Shown: positions 17,121 through 24,807 of the stretch, piece by piece
Numbering within the stretch: position 1 is the stretch's first letter
Layout of the letters: every line of letters starts with the position of its first letter
Assembly: GCF_001428505.1 (NCBI RefSeq)
Contig: NZ_LMHU01000001.1
Coordinates: 1,381,813 to 1,445,812, forward strand
Reading direction: 5' to 3'
DNA length: 64,000 nucleotides
Source: Terrabacter sp. Root181
GTDB taxonomy: Bacteria > Actinomycetota > Actinomycetes > Actinomycetales > Dermatophilaceae
Notes under the pieces: generated by a model
What the model saw: the letters and a program-made list of their open reading frames with translations, nothing else
What the model was told of the DNA's origin: nothing
Databases searched by the model: none
Translations under genes and position numbers: made by a program

Positions 17121-18272
17121 TCAGCGGCCGGCTGGGGTGAGGCCGAGCGAGCGGCCGGCGAGGCCCCGGGCCCGCGACCCGAGGGTGCGGGCGATACCGC
17201 GCAGCGCCACGGCAGCCGCGGTGTCGGGCTCGCCGAGCACGACCGGCGTGCCGGTGTCGCCGCCCTCACGCAGGCGGGTGTCGAGGGGGATCTGGCCGAG
17301 CAGCTCGACCGGGGCGCCGATGCTCTTCGTCAGCGAGTCGGCGACCGCCTGTCCGCCGCCGGAGCCGAAGATCTCCTGGCGCGTGCCGTCGGGCAGCTCC
17401 AGCCAGCTCATGTTCTCGATGACGCCGACGACGCGCTGGTGCGTCTGCAGGGCGATCGACCCGGCCCGCTCGGCCACCTCCGCGGCGGCCTGCTGCGGGG
17501 TCGTGACGACGAGGATCTCGGCCGTGGGGATGAGCTGAGCGACGGAGATCGCGATGTCGCCGGTGCCGGGCGGCAGGTCGAGCAGGAGCACGTCGAGGTC
17601 GCCCCAGAAGACGTCGCCGAGGAACTGCTGGAGCGCGCGGTGCAGCATCGGGCCGCGCCACACGACGGGCTGGTTGCCGGGCACGAACATGCCGATCGAG
17701 ATGACCTTCACGTCGTGGCTGATGGGCGGCAGGATCATGTCGTCGACCTGCGTCGGGCGCTGCTCGACGCCGAGCATGCGCGGCACCGAGAAGCCGTAGA
17801 CGTCGGCGTCGACGACGCCCACCCGCAGGCCCTGCTCGGCCATCGCGGCAGCGAGGTTGACGGTCACCGACGACTTGCCGACGCCGCCCTTGCCGGACGC
17901 GACGGCATACACCCGCGTCAGGCTGTTGGGCCTGGCGAAGGGGATCTCCTTCTCCGGGGCGCCGCCGCGCAGCTGGGAGCGCAGTTCGGCGCGCTGCTCG
18001 TCGCTCATGACGTCGAGCTCGACCTCGACCGAGGTGACGCCGTCGAGGGCGAGCAAGGCGTTGCTCGAGTCCTTGGTCAGCGTCTCCTTCATCGGGCAGC
18101 CGGACACCGTGAGGAAGATCGCGAGGTCGACCTTGCCGGCGTCGTCGATCTCGACCGACTTGACCATGCCGAGCTCGGTGATCGGCTTGCGGATCTCGGG
18201 GTCGTTGACCTTCGACAGCGCCGTGAGCATGGCGTCACGGCTGGGCAGTGCGGCGACAGACATGTGTTCCAT
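17121..18272 (-). CDS. mrp: Mrp/ApbC-type P-loop ATPase
   Basis: Protein of 383 residues. The N-terminal DUF59/MIP18-like domain (about 10-90, SGCPMKETLT) is followed by a ParA-like ATPase with the deviant Walker A SGKGGVGKSSVTVN at about 125 and LLLDLPPGTGD. The family acts as an iron-sulfur cluster carrier. The C-terminal CxxC found in many ApbC proteins after ENMS is absent here (ENMSWLELPDGTRQEIFG), which I also recall for mycobacterial Mrp. Two ATGs, 18272 and 18263, are possible starts; the second gives MSVAALPSR. Rv1229c is the positional counterpart. Confidence 0.9.
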   Translation of the reverse strand: MEHMSVAALPSRDAMLTALSKVNDPEIRKPITELGMVKSVEIDDAGKVDLAIFLTVSGCPMKETLTKDSSNALLALDGVTSVEVELDVMSDEQRAELRSQLRGGAPEKEIPFARPNSLTRVYAVASGKGGVGKSSVTVNLAAAMAEQGLRVGVVDADVYGFSVPRMLGVEQRPTQVDDMILPPISHDVKVISIGMFVPGNQPVVWRGPMLHRALQQFLGDVFWGDLDVLLLDLPPGTGDIAISVAQLIPTAEILVVTTPQQAAAEVAERAGSIALQTHQRVVGVIENMSWLELPDGTRQEIFGSGGGQAVADSLTKSIGAPVELLGQIPLDTRLREGGDTGTPVVLGEPDTAAAVALRGIARTLGSRARGLAGRSLGLTPAGR

Positions 18273-18326
18273 CGTATGCCGCCGTGCGGGGGCCCCCGAC
18301 CACGGCCGGGGTGCGCTCGCTCACCC

Positions 18327-18881
18327 TCAGTGCCGGCCGTCCCTCGGGTCGTCGTCGGCCCTGCGGACGATCGCGCGCTCCTCGAGCTCCTCGAGGAGCT
18401 GGCGCAGCTCGGACCGCACGAAGTCACGCGTTGCCTGCTCGCGCAGGGCCAGGCGCAGGGAGGCCACCTCACGGGTGAGGAACTCGGTGTCGGCGAGGTT
18501 GCGCTCGTCGCGGGCCCGGTCCTGCTCGAGGGCGACGCGGTCACGGTCGGCCTGACGGTTCTGCGCGAGCAGGATGAGCGGGGCGGCATACGACGCCTGG
18601 AGGCTCAGCATGAGGGTCAGGAAGATGAACGGGAACTCGTCGAACACGAGCGACGGCGGGGCGAGGACGTTCCAGAGGATCCACGCCGCGACGAAGACCG
18701 TCATGCCGATGAGGAAGCCGGCCGTGCCCATCAGGCGCGCGAACTTCTCGGACAGGACGCCGAAGTCCTCTTGGGAGAACGAGATGCGCGGCAGCACCCG
18801 AGCGCGCTTCTCCTGGGGCTGGTCGAGCTTGTCGCCGCGGACCGCCCGGGGGCCGGTGCGACGCTCGGCACGCTCGCTCAC
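18327..18881 (-). CDS. DUF1003 membrane protein
   Basis: Protein of 184 residues with two membrane helices (about 52-72 and 85-105). The family motif FPFIFLTLMLSLQASYAAPLIL is split here as PFIFLTLMLSLQ and ASYAAPLILLAQNRQ. A charged C-terminal coiled coil follows. Function is unknown; the family is often beside MgtE-like proteins, as here. The start is GTG 18881, overlapping the stop of the upstream gene by 4 bp. Confidence 0.85.
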   Translation of the reverse strand: MSERAERRTGPRAVRGDKLDQPQEKRARVLPRISFSQEDFGVLSEKFARLMGTAGFLIGMTVFVAAWILWNVLAPPSLVFDEFPFIFLTLMLSLQASYAAPLILLAQNRQADRDRVALEQDRARDERNLADTEFLTREVASLRLALREQATRDFVRSELRQLLEELEERAIVRRADDDPRDGRH

Positions 18882-20185
18882 GGCGTCACCCCCAGCTCAT
18901 GGCGTTCCTCGCGCCAGTCCTCCGGGAGGATGTGGTCGAGCACGTCGTCGACCGTGACCGCGCCGATGAGCCGGCCGTCGTCGTCGACGACGGGCAGCGA
19001 GACGAGGTTGTAGGTCGCGAGCGTGCGCGTCACGGTCTCGAGCGACGCGGTGGCCACGACCGGCTCGATCTCCTTGTCGATGATCGACCCGACGGCGGCG
19101 TGCGGCGGCTCGCGCAGCAGGCGCTGGATGTGGACGAGGCCGAGGTAGCGCCCGGTCGGGGCCTCGAGCGGCGGGCGGCAGACGTAGACCATCGAGGCCA
19201 GTGCCGGGGCGAGCTCCTCGCGGCGCACCGTCGCGAGGGCCTCGGCGATCGTCGCCTCGGGACCGAGGATGACGGGCTCGGTCGTCATCATGCCGCCTGC
19301 GGTCTTCTCGTCGTAGGCGAGCAGGCGTCGCAGGGGAGCGGCCTCGTCGGGCTCCATGAGCTGGAGCAGCTCCTCGGCCTGCTCGGGCGGCAGGTCGGCG
19401 AGCAGGTCGGCCGCGTCGTCGGGCTCCATCGCCTCGAGGACGTCGGCCGCGCGCTCGTTGGCCAGGCCGGCCAGGATCTCGACCTGGTCGTCCTCGGGCA
19501 GCTCCTCGAGGAGGTCTGCGAGGCGCTCGTCGTCGAGAGCGGCGGCGACCTCGGCGCGGCGCTTGGGGTTGAGGTCGTGGATGACCTCGGCGAGGTCGGC
19601 GACCTTGAGGTCGTCGTAGGTCTCGAGGAGGCGCTCGGCACTCTGGGCGCCCGCCTGCTCGTGCAGGCCGACGACGTCGCGGATGTCGACGAGCATCGTC
19701 TTGCCCGACCGGCGACGGGTCAGCCGCGACATCGCCCTGGACGCCGACGAGACCCCGGCTGGTGCCTGGCGGACGAAGACGCGCGTGCCGATCCAGTCGC
19801 GGCGGGGGCCCTGCTCGATGGCGAGGTCCTCGACGAGGGAGTCGGCGAAGCCGGCCTCGACGGCCTCGGCCGTCGTGACGCGCACGGCGCGGTCGAAGAG
19901 CTCGGCGGCGACGAGGACCTCGTTGGTGCGCTGCTCGAAGCGGCGCATGTTGACCAGGCCCGTCGTGATGACGGCGCCGGCATCGATCGAGGTCACGCGC
20001 GTCATCGGCACGAAGACGCGGCGCCGCCCCGGCACCTCGACGACGAGGCCGATGACGCGGGGCTCGGGCCGGTTGACGGAGAACATCACCACGACGTCGC
20101 GGACGCGCCCGACCTGGTCACCGAGCGGGTCGAAGACGCTCAGTCCGGTCAGGCGCGCGACGAAGACGCGGGTGCTCGCACTCAT
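18878..20185 (-). CDS. MgtE N-domain/CBS protein without channel
   Basis: Soluble protein of 435 residues. It starts with a PRC-barrel-like segment (about 5-75, LTGLSVFDPLGDQVGRVRDV), then an MgtE N-terminal superhelical domain of Glu/Leu repeats (DLLEELPEDDQVEILAGL, PDDAADLLADLPPEQAEELL; about 190-290). Two CBS domains finish it (about 300-430, ending VDDVLDHILPEDW). The membrane channel domain of true MgtE transporters is absent, so it is more likely a magnesium- or nucleotide-sensing partner, perhaps of the DUF1003 protein encoded by the next gene. It matches Rv1232c. Confidence 0.85.
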   Translation of the reverse strand: MSASTRVFVARLTGLSVFDPLGDQVGRVRDVVVMFSVNRPEPRVIGLVVEVPGRRRVFVPMTRVTSIDAGAVITTGLVNMRRFEQRTNEVLVAAELFDRAVRVTTAEAVEAGFADSLVEDLAIEQGPRRDWIGTRVFVRQAPAGVSSASRAMSRLTRRRSGKTMLVDIRDVVGLHEQAGAQSAERLLETYDDLKVADLAEVIHDLNPKRRAEVAAALDDERLADLLEELPEDDQVEILAGLANERAADVLEAMEPDDAADLLADLPPEQAEELLQLMEPDEAAPLRRLLAYDEKTAGGMMTTEPVILGPEATIAEALATVRREELAPALASMVYVCRPPLEAPTGRYLGLVHIQRLLREPPHAAVGSIIDKEIEPVVATASLETVTRTLATYNLVSLPVVDDDGRLIGAVTVDDVLDHILPEDWREERHELGVTP

Positions 20186-20191
20186 GGGCCA

Positions 20192-20197
20192 AGGCTA
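20192..20197 (-). promoter_or_regulatory. -10 box of the MgtE-like gene (leaderless)
   Basis: TAGCCT on the minus strand, 6 nt before the ATG at 20185. Confidence 0.55.
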
Positions 20198-20202
20198 TGG
20201 GG

Positions 20203-20871
20203 TCAACGTCCACGGCGACGGGTGCCACGTCGCTGGCGCTTCTTGCGCAGTTTCGCCCGCTCCTTCGCGGCGCGTCGGCCGGCCTTGGCCTCGTCCCGGG
20301 CGCGTTTGCGCTCGGCCTTCTCCTCACCACGCCCACCCCAGTGCCACGGGCGCCAGGACGTCGTCGTCGCAGCGGTGCGGGCGGGCGGCTCGCGGTGGTC
20401 GTGGGCGGCATACGCGCCGGGTGACTCGAGCGGGCTGTCGAAGGGCACGAGGGCGGTGACGGTGCACTCAGCCGCCCAGCGGGTCAGCGAGTCGTCGACC
20501 GCGTTGAGCCTCGACGCGCGGAGCAGCTCGGCCGCTCGCTGCCACTCGGGTGTGCCGGGCTCGAGCACGTGGACGTGTGCGCGCACCGTGAGCAGCCGGC
20601 CCCCGGTGTCCTTGCTGCGCAGGATGACCCGGACCTCCTTGGGGAGCCAGGGGAGTGGCTGCTCCCCGGGGCCGCTCACGACGAGGGCGGCGCCGTCGTC
20701 CCAGACGTGCCACGCCGGCCACGTGCGGTCGTCGGCGACCTCGATCCAGAGCAGCCCGGACTTGGCCATCGCCTCGCCGAGCAGGGCTGCGGCACCCGCC
20801 GCCTGCGGGCCGCCCTGCTCTGCCGCGGGCACGGGCTGCTCGGACACCTGCTCGGTCGCGCGCTCGGTCAC
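20203..20871 (-). CDS. Hypothetical protein with very basic C-terminal tail
   Basis: Protein of 222 residues. Residues 30-160 contain repeated Trp-rich beta-type segments ([38 protein letters not shown]). From about 175 the sequence becomes a long Lys/Arg/Ala/Glu helix ending in arginines, suggesting nucleic acid or ribosome contact. No family is recognised. The GTG start at 20871 has TAGGGT 6 nt upstream. The gene ends 18 bp before the MgtE-like start. Confidence 0.65.
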   Translation of the reverse strand: MTERATEQVSEQPVPAAEQGGPQAAGAAALLGEAMAKSGLLWIEVADDRTWPAWHVWDDGAALVVSGPGEQPLPWLPKEVRVILRSKDTGGRLLTVRAHVHVLEPGTPEWQRAAELLRASRLNAVDDSLTRWAAECTVTALVPFDSPLESPGAYAAHDHREPPARTAATTTSWRPWHWGGRGEEKAERKRARDEAKAGRRAAKERAKLRKKRQRRGTRRRGR

Positions 20872-20877
20872 ACGGCC

Positions 20878-20883
20878 ACCCTA
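20878..20883 (-). promoter_or_regulatory. -10 box of the 20871 gene (leaderless)
   Basis: TAGGGT on the minus strand, 6 nt before the GTG start. Confidence 0.55.
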
Positions 20884-20947
20884 GTGATCCCGCCCTCATC
20901 GGTGGCACGCGTGACTGTCGTCATAACGCGGGCCGCCCGGCCGTTGC

Positions 20948-20953
20948 TACCTT
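20948..20953 (+). promoter_or_regulatory. -10 box of CoA-ester lyase gene (leaderless)
   Basis: TACCTT ends 7 nt before the ATG at 20961; no ribosome site is present. Confidence 0.5.
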
Positions 20954-20960
20954 GGCGCCC

Positions 20961-22034
20961 ATGCGCAGCGCCAAGGACTTCTTCCGGCCGCTCGCGGTGG
21001 GGGCGCCGACGCCCCTGACGCAGGTGCCGGCCCGCCCGTCACGGGTCATCCACTTCTTCGACCCGAGCAACCCGAAGATGGCCGCCAAGGTGCCGGGCCT
21101 CGTCGGCACCGTCGACGTCCTCCTCGGCAACCTCGAGGACGCCGTCAAGGCCGACCGCAAGGAGGCGGCCCGCGCGGGACTCGTCGAGATCGCCAGGGCC
21201 ACCGACTTCGGCGAGAACACCCAGCTCTGGACCCGCATCAACGCCCTCGACAGCCCCTGGGCGCTCGACGACCTCACGACCCTCGTCACCGAGATCGGCG
21301 ACAAGCTCGACGTCGTCATGGTGCCCAAGGTCCAGGGCGCCGAGGACATCCACTACGTCGACCGGCTGCTCGCCCAGCTCGAGGCCAAGGCCGGGCTGAC
21401 GCGCCCGATCCTCGTCCACGCGATCCTCGAGACGGCGCGGGGCATGGTCAACGTCGAGGAGATCTGCGGCGCCTCGCCGCGCATGCAGGGTCTGTCGCTC
21501 GGGCCCGCCGACCTCGCCGCCGACCGCCGGATGAAGACGACCCGGGTGGGTGGCGGGCACCCCGGCTACCTCGTGCGCACCGATCCCGTCGACGGCGACA
21601 TCACCGGGGCGCGCGCGACGGCGCAGCAGGACCTCTGGCACTACACGATCGCCCGCATGGTCGACGCGTGCGCGATGCACGGGATCTACCCGTACTACGG
21701 CCCCTTCGGCGACATCCAGGACGTCGTCGCGTGCGAGGACCAGTTCCGCAACGCGTTCCTGCTCGGCTGCGTCGGCACCTGGTCGCTGCACCCCGTGCAG
21801 ATCGAGATCGCCAAGCGCGTCTTCAGCCCCTCGGCCGAGGACGTGGCGCACGCCCGCCGTGTCGTCGCCGTCATGGGCGACGGCACGGGCGCGGTCATGC
21901 TCGACGGCAAGATGGAGGACGACGCCAGCCTCAAGCAGTGCCTCGTCATCGTCGAGCTCGCCGAGCGCCTCTCGAAGACCGACCCCACGCTCGCCGAGCT
22001 GTATGCCGCCGAGCCCGCCCCGCAGGAGGGCTGA
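20961..22034 (+). CDS. Malyl-CoA/methylmalyl-CoA lyase-like CoA-ester lyase
   Basis: HpcH/HpaI-aldolase-fold protein of 357 residues. [18 protein letters not shown] and [19 protein letters not shown] carry the substrate- and Mg-binding acidic residues, and the long form with [21 protein letters not shown] and [12 protein letters not shown] is the L-malyl-CoA/beta-methylmalyl-CoA lyase type. In the ethylmalonyl-CoA pathway this enzyme splits methylmalyl-CoA to glyoxylate and propionyl-CoA; other pathway genes are not in the window. A shorter paralogue follows 4 nt after its stop, so the pair forms an operon. Confidence 0.83.
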   Translation: MRSAKDFFRPLAVGAPTPLTQVPARPSRVIHFFDPSNPKMAAKVPGLVGTVDVLLGNLEDAVKADRKEAARAGLVEIARATDFGENTQLWTRINALDSPWALDDLTTLVTEIGDKLDVVMVPKVQGAEDIHYVDRLLAQLEAKAGLTRPILVHAILETARGMVNVEEICGASPRMQGLSLGPADLAADRRMKTTRVGGGHPGYLVRTDPVDGDITGARATAQQDLWHYTIARMVDACAMHGIYPYYGPFGDIQDVVACEDQFRNAFLLGCVGTWSLHPVQIEIAKRVFSPSAEDVAHARRVVAVMGDGTGAVMLDGKMEDDASLKQCLVIVELAERLSKTDPTLAELYAAEPAPQEG

Positions 22035-22038
22035 GCCC

Positions 22039-22920
22039 GTGACCGACCCGTCCACGGCATACCGTCCCCGTCGCTCGGTGCTCTACATGCCGAGCTCCAA
22101 CGAGCGCGCGCTCGAGAAGGCCAAGACGCTTCCCGTCGACGCGCTCATCCTCGACCTCGAGGACGCCGTCGCTCCTGACGCCAAGGAGGCGGCGCGTGAG
22201 AAGGCCTGTGCCGCAGCGCAGTCCGGTGCGTACGGCCGGCGCGAGCTGACGATCCGGGTCAACGGCCTCGGGTCGCAGTGGCACGAAGCCGACCTCGCCG
22301 CCGCGGCCGCCGCCGGACCCGACGCGATCGTCGTGCCCAAGGTCGGCTCGGCCGACGAGGTGCGCGGTCTCGTCGCGGCCATGGAGGCTGCCGGCGCACC
22401 CGAGCGCACGAGGCTCTGGGCGATGGTCGAGACGCCGGGCGCGGTGCTCCACGCCGAGGAGATCGCGCGGGCGTCCGACCGGCTCGCCTGCCTCGTGCTC
22501 GGCACCAACGACCTCTACAAGGAGCTCGGGGCGACCTTCGTGCCCGGGCGGGCCGCGATCCAGACCTCGCTCCAGCTCGCGGTCCTCGCGGCCCGCGCCG
22601 CCGGGGTGGCCGTCCTCGACGGGGTCTTCAACGACGTCAAGGACGCCGACGGCTTCCTCGCCGAGGCACACCAGGGCCGGGAGATGGGCTTCGACGGCAA
22701 GACGCTGATCCACCCGGGCCAGGTCGAGCCGTGCAACGAGGTCTTCGCGCCGAGCGCCCAGCAGGTCGAGCAGGCGCGGGCCGTCATCGCCGCCTTCGAG
22801 ACCGCGCAGGCAGAGGGCAAGGGCGTCGCGACCCTCGACGGCCGGCTCGTCGAGAGCCTGCACGTCGACACGGCCCAGAAGGTGCTCGCGACCGCCGGGG
22901 CCATCGCCACCCTCTCCTGA
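22039..22920 (+). CDS. CitE-like CoA-ester lyase/thioesterase
   Basis: HpcH/HpaI aldolase of 293 residues. It starts with RPRRSVLYMPSSNERALEKA and has LILDLEDAVAPDAKEAAR, TIRVNG, VVPKVGS, WAMVETPGAVLHAEEI and GFDGKTLIHPGQVEPCNEVF, the standard CitE/malyl-CoA-hydrolysing layout. In ethylmalonyl-pathway bacteria a second enzyme of this family hydrolyses (3S)-malyl-CoA, which is a reasonable guess here because of the tandem lyase. The GTG 22039 follows CAGGAGGGC. A perfect 50-bp palindrome starts at the base after its stop. Confidence 0.83.
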   Translation: MTDPSTAYRPRRSVLYMPSSNERALEKAKTLPVDALILDLEDAVAPDAKEAAREKACAAAQSGAYGRRELTIRVNGLGSQWHEADLAAAAAAGPDAIVVPKVGSADEVRGLVAAMEAAGAPERTRLWAMVETPGAVLHAEEIARASDRLACLVLGTNDLYKELGATFVPGRAAIQTSLQLAVLAARAAGVAVLDGVFNDVKDADGFLAEAHQGREMGFDGKTLIHPGQVEPCNEVFAPSAQQVEQARAVIAAFETAQAEGKGVATLDGRLVESLHVDTAQKVLATAGAIATLS

Positions 22921-22970
22921 CGGTTCGATGTATTCGACGGTCACCGGTGACCGTCGAATACATCGAACCG
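22921..22970. terminator. 50-bp perfect palindrome after CoA-lyase operon
   Basis: CGGTTCGATGTATTCGACGG (22921-22940) continues to a dyad centre at CACCGGTG, and the second 25 bases are the exact complement of the first 25. It begins immediately after the stop codon and can fold as a loop-less hairpin terminator. It is less GC-rich than its surroundings. Confidence 0.7.
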
Positions 22971-23017
22971 GGGAGCGAAGCGTGCGGTCTCGCTCGGTGA
23001 CGGTGTTGGATCGCAGG

Positions 23018-23896
23018 ATGTCGATCGAGCTGGGCACGCCGGGAGTCGAGGGTCTCGTCGAGGCCGTGCACGGGATGCGTCCGTGGCCACGGGACGGGAT
23101 GCCGGTCCAGCTGCATCCCGGCGACCTGGGCTGGAACTGGAGCCACGGCGCGGAGGCCACCGCCGCGGCCGTCCGCACATGGCACCGCGACGGGCGCCTC
23201 GTCGCGGTCGGTCTCCTCGACGAGCCGCGCGTGCTGCGGATGGCGATCGCGCCGGAGGCGGGTGACGACGACGAGCTCGCGCAACGGCTGCTCGGCGACG
23301 TGGCGCAGCCCGGGCGCGGTGTGCTCCCGGCCGGGGAGGCCTCCGTCGAGGCGCGGTTCGGGGACGCCTTCCGAGCGCGCCTCGCGGCCGACGGGTGGGG
23401 CGACGGGGAGGCCTGGACGCCGCTCGTGCGTGACCTGGCCGATCCTGTGGAGGAGCGCGGGCTGCGGGTCGAGGTCGTCGGCGCGGACCCCGCGCCGGAA
23501 CGGCTCCGGGACCGGGTGGCGGTGCAGCGCGCGTCGTTCGACACCTCGACGTTCACCGAGCAACGCTGGCGGGCGATGGCGTCCGGGCCGGCCTACACCG
23601 ACGCGCGGTGCCTCGTCGGTTACGACGACGGCGGAGCCGCAGTGGCGACGGCGACCGTGTGGGCGGCCGGCCCGGGCCGGCCGGGGCTCATCGAGCCGCT
23701 CGGGGCGCACCGCGACCACCGGGGCCGCGGCCACGGTCGGGCGATCACCCTCGCGTGCGCTGCCGCGCTGCGCGACCTCGGCTCGTCGAGCGCCCTCGTC
23801 TGCACGCCCAGCGCGAACGTCGTCGGGGTCGCCACCTATGTGTCGGCGGGTTTCCGTCGCGATCCGGTCGCCCATGACCTGCACCGGGACGCGTAG
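23018..23896 (+). CDS. GNAT-family N-acetyltransferase
   Basis: Protein of 292 residues. The C-terminal half holds the acetyl-CoA pattern EPLGAHRDHRGRGHGRAITLAC at about 225-246 (R/Q-x-x-G-x-G/A loop) and CTPSANVVGVATYVSAGFRR; the first half is a degenerate GNAT-like repeat. The substrate is unknown. Starts are ambiguous: ATG 23018 is preferred, but GTGs at 22997 and 23003 are in frame. The frame is open back into the palindrome, where an ATG at 22928 would be implausible. It is convergent with the esterase gene, with only 27 bp between. Confidence 0.75.
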   Translation: MSIELGTPGVEGLVEAVHGMRPWPRDGMPVQLHPGDLGWNWSHGAEATAAAVRTWHRDGRLVAVGLLDEPRVLRMAIAPEAGDDDELAQRLLGDVAQPGRGVLPAGEASVEARFGDAFRARLAADGWGDGEAWTPLVRDLADPVEERGLRVEVVGADPAPERLRDRVAVQRASFDTSTFTEQRWRAMASGPAYTDARCLVGYDDGGAAVATATVWAAGPGRPGLIEPLGAHRDHRGRGHGRAITLACAAALRDLGSSSALVCTPSANVVGVATYVSAGFRRDPVAHDLHRDA

Positions 23897-23923
23897 GGGA
23901 GCGCGGCGCGCACCGGGGTGGGC

Positions 23924-24715
23924 TCACGAGTGGGCGGCCGCCCACGCCATCTCTGCGGGCACGTTCCCACTCCAGAACGCGTCGTCGTGGCCGCCCTCGG
24001 TGAAGTGCGTCTCGGCGCCGGGAAGGCGCCGGGCCAGCTCGCGGTTGGCCGCGATGAACGGGTCGGACCTGCAGCAGTCGAGACGGACCGGGATGCCTCG
24101 CAGGAGGTCGAGCCGGTTGAAGATCGAGTGCCGGTCGAAGTCGGCGCGCCCGTCGTAGGCCCGGGCGGGCGTCTGGCTGTCCTGCTGCCACAGGGCAGCG
24201 CTGGCGGCGACGACCCCGCTGACGCGCGAGCGGCCGAGCTCGCCGGCGATGAGGAGGGCACCGAAGCCCCCCATCGACCACCCGAGCAGGGCGACCGGGG
24301 AGGATGCCGGCAGCCCGGAGGCCTCGAGGGCCATCGGCACGAGCTCGTCTCGGACCATCGCGCTGGTGTCGCTGCCGTCGCGGCGCGGGTGCCAGTAGCT
24401 GTTGCCGCCGTCGACCGAGACGAGCGCCATCCGGGACGGCTCGACCGCGTCGGCGAAACCGAGGTCGAAGGCGTCGTCGGCGCCCCCGCCGAAGCCGTGC
24501 AGCGCCACGAGGAGGCCACGGGGTCTGCCCGAGTGCGGCACGGCCATCCGCCAGCGCGGCGCCTCGACGCCGAAGCGGTTCGAGAGCACGCCGTCGCTGA
24601 GGGTCGGCCCGCCGGCGGACGAGCACCCGCCGAGACCGGTCGCCGAGACCGCCGTCGCCAGACCGGCCGCGCCGAGCAGCAGGGTGCGCCGGGAGGGACC
24701 GGGGCCGGTGGGCAT
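23924..24715 (-). CDS. Secreted lipoprotein alpha/beta-hydrolase (esterase)
   Basis: Protein of 263 residues with a twin-arginine-like lipoprotein signal (RRTLLLGAAG to the lipobox LGGC at about 29). The hydrolase core shows ALHGFGGGADDAF (oxyanion side), the nucleophile motif GWSMGGFGALL (Ser at about 135), an Asp in CCRSDPF and His in EGGHDDAFW. This is the esterase D/feruloyl-esterase-like layout. The substrate is unknown. The ATG 24715 has TACGCT 6 nt upstream. Confidence 0.82.
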   Translation of the reverse strand: MPTGPGPSRRTLLLGAAGLATAVSATGLGGCSSAGGPTLSDGVLSNRFGVEAPRWRMAVPHSGRPRGLLVALHGFGGGADDAFDLGFADAVEPSRMALVSVDGGNSYWHPRRDGSDTSAMVRDELVPMALEASGLPASSPVALLGWSMGGFGALLIAGELGRSRVSGVVAASAALWQQDSQTPARAYDGRADFDRHSIFNRLDLLRGIPVRLDCCRSDPFIAANRELARRLPGAETHFTEGGHDDAFWSGNVPAEMAWAAAHS

Positions 24716-24721
24716 GGCGGG

Positions 24722-24727
24722 AGCGTA
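24722..24727 (-). promoter_or_regulatory. -10 box of esterase gene (leaderless)
   Basis: TACGCT on the minus strand, 6 nt before the ATG at 24715. Confidence 0.5.
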
Positions 24728-24744
24728 CGACCTGGGTTCCCGCC

Positions 24745-24795
24745 CTGCCCGCCGGCGCGCCCGCCGACGCGCCCGCCGACGCGCCCGCCGACGCG
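24745..24795. repeat. 12-bp tandem repeat between two genes
   Basis: Three exact copies of GCGCCCGCCGAC (24757-24792) preceded by one degenerate copy. The array fills most of the gap between the esterase promoter and the end of the oxidoreductase gene. Confidence 0.85.
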
Positions 24796-24807
24796 TCGTC
24801 GGTCGGG

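Noticed and set aside
22928-23017. Earlier ATG for the GNAT gene inside the 50-bp palindrome
   Set aside because: Translation from within a loop-less hairpin is unlikely and the added residues are not GNAT-like.
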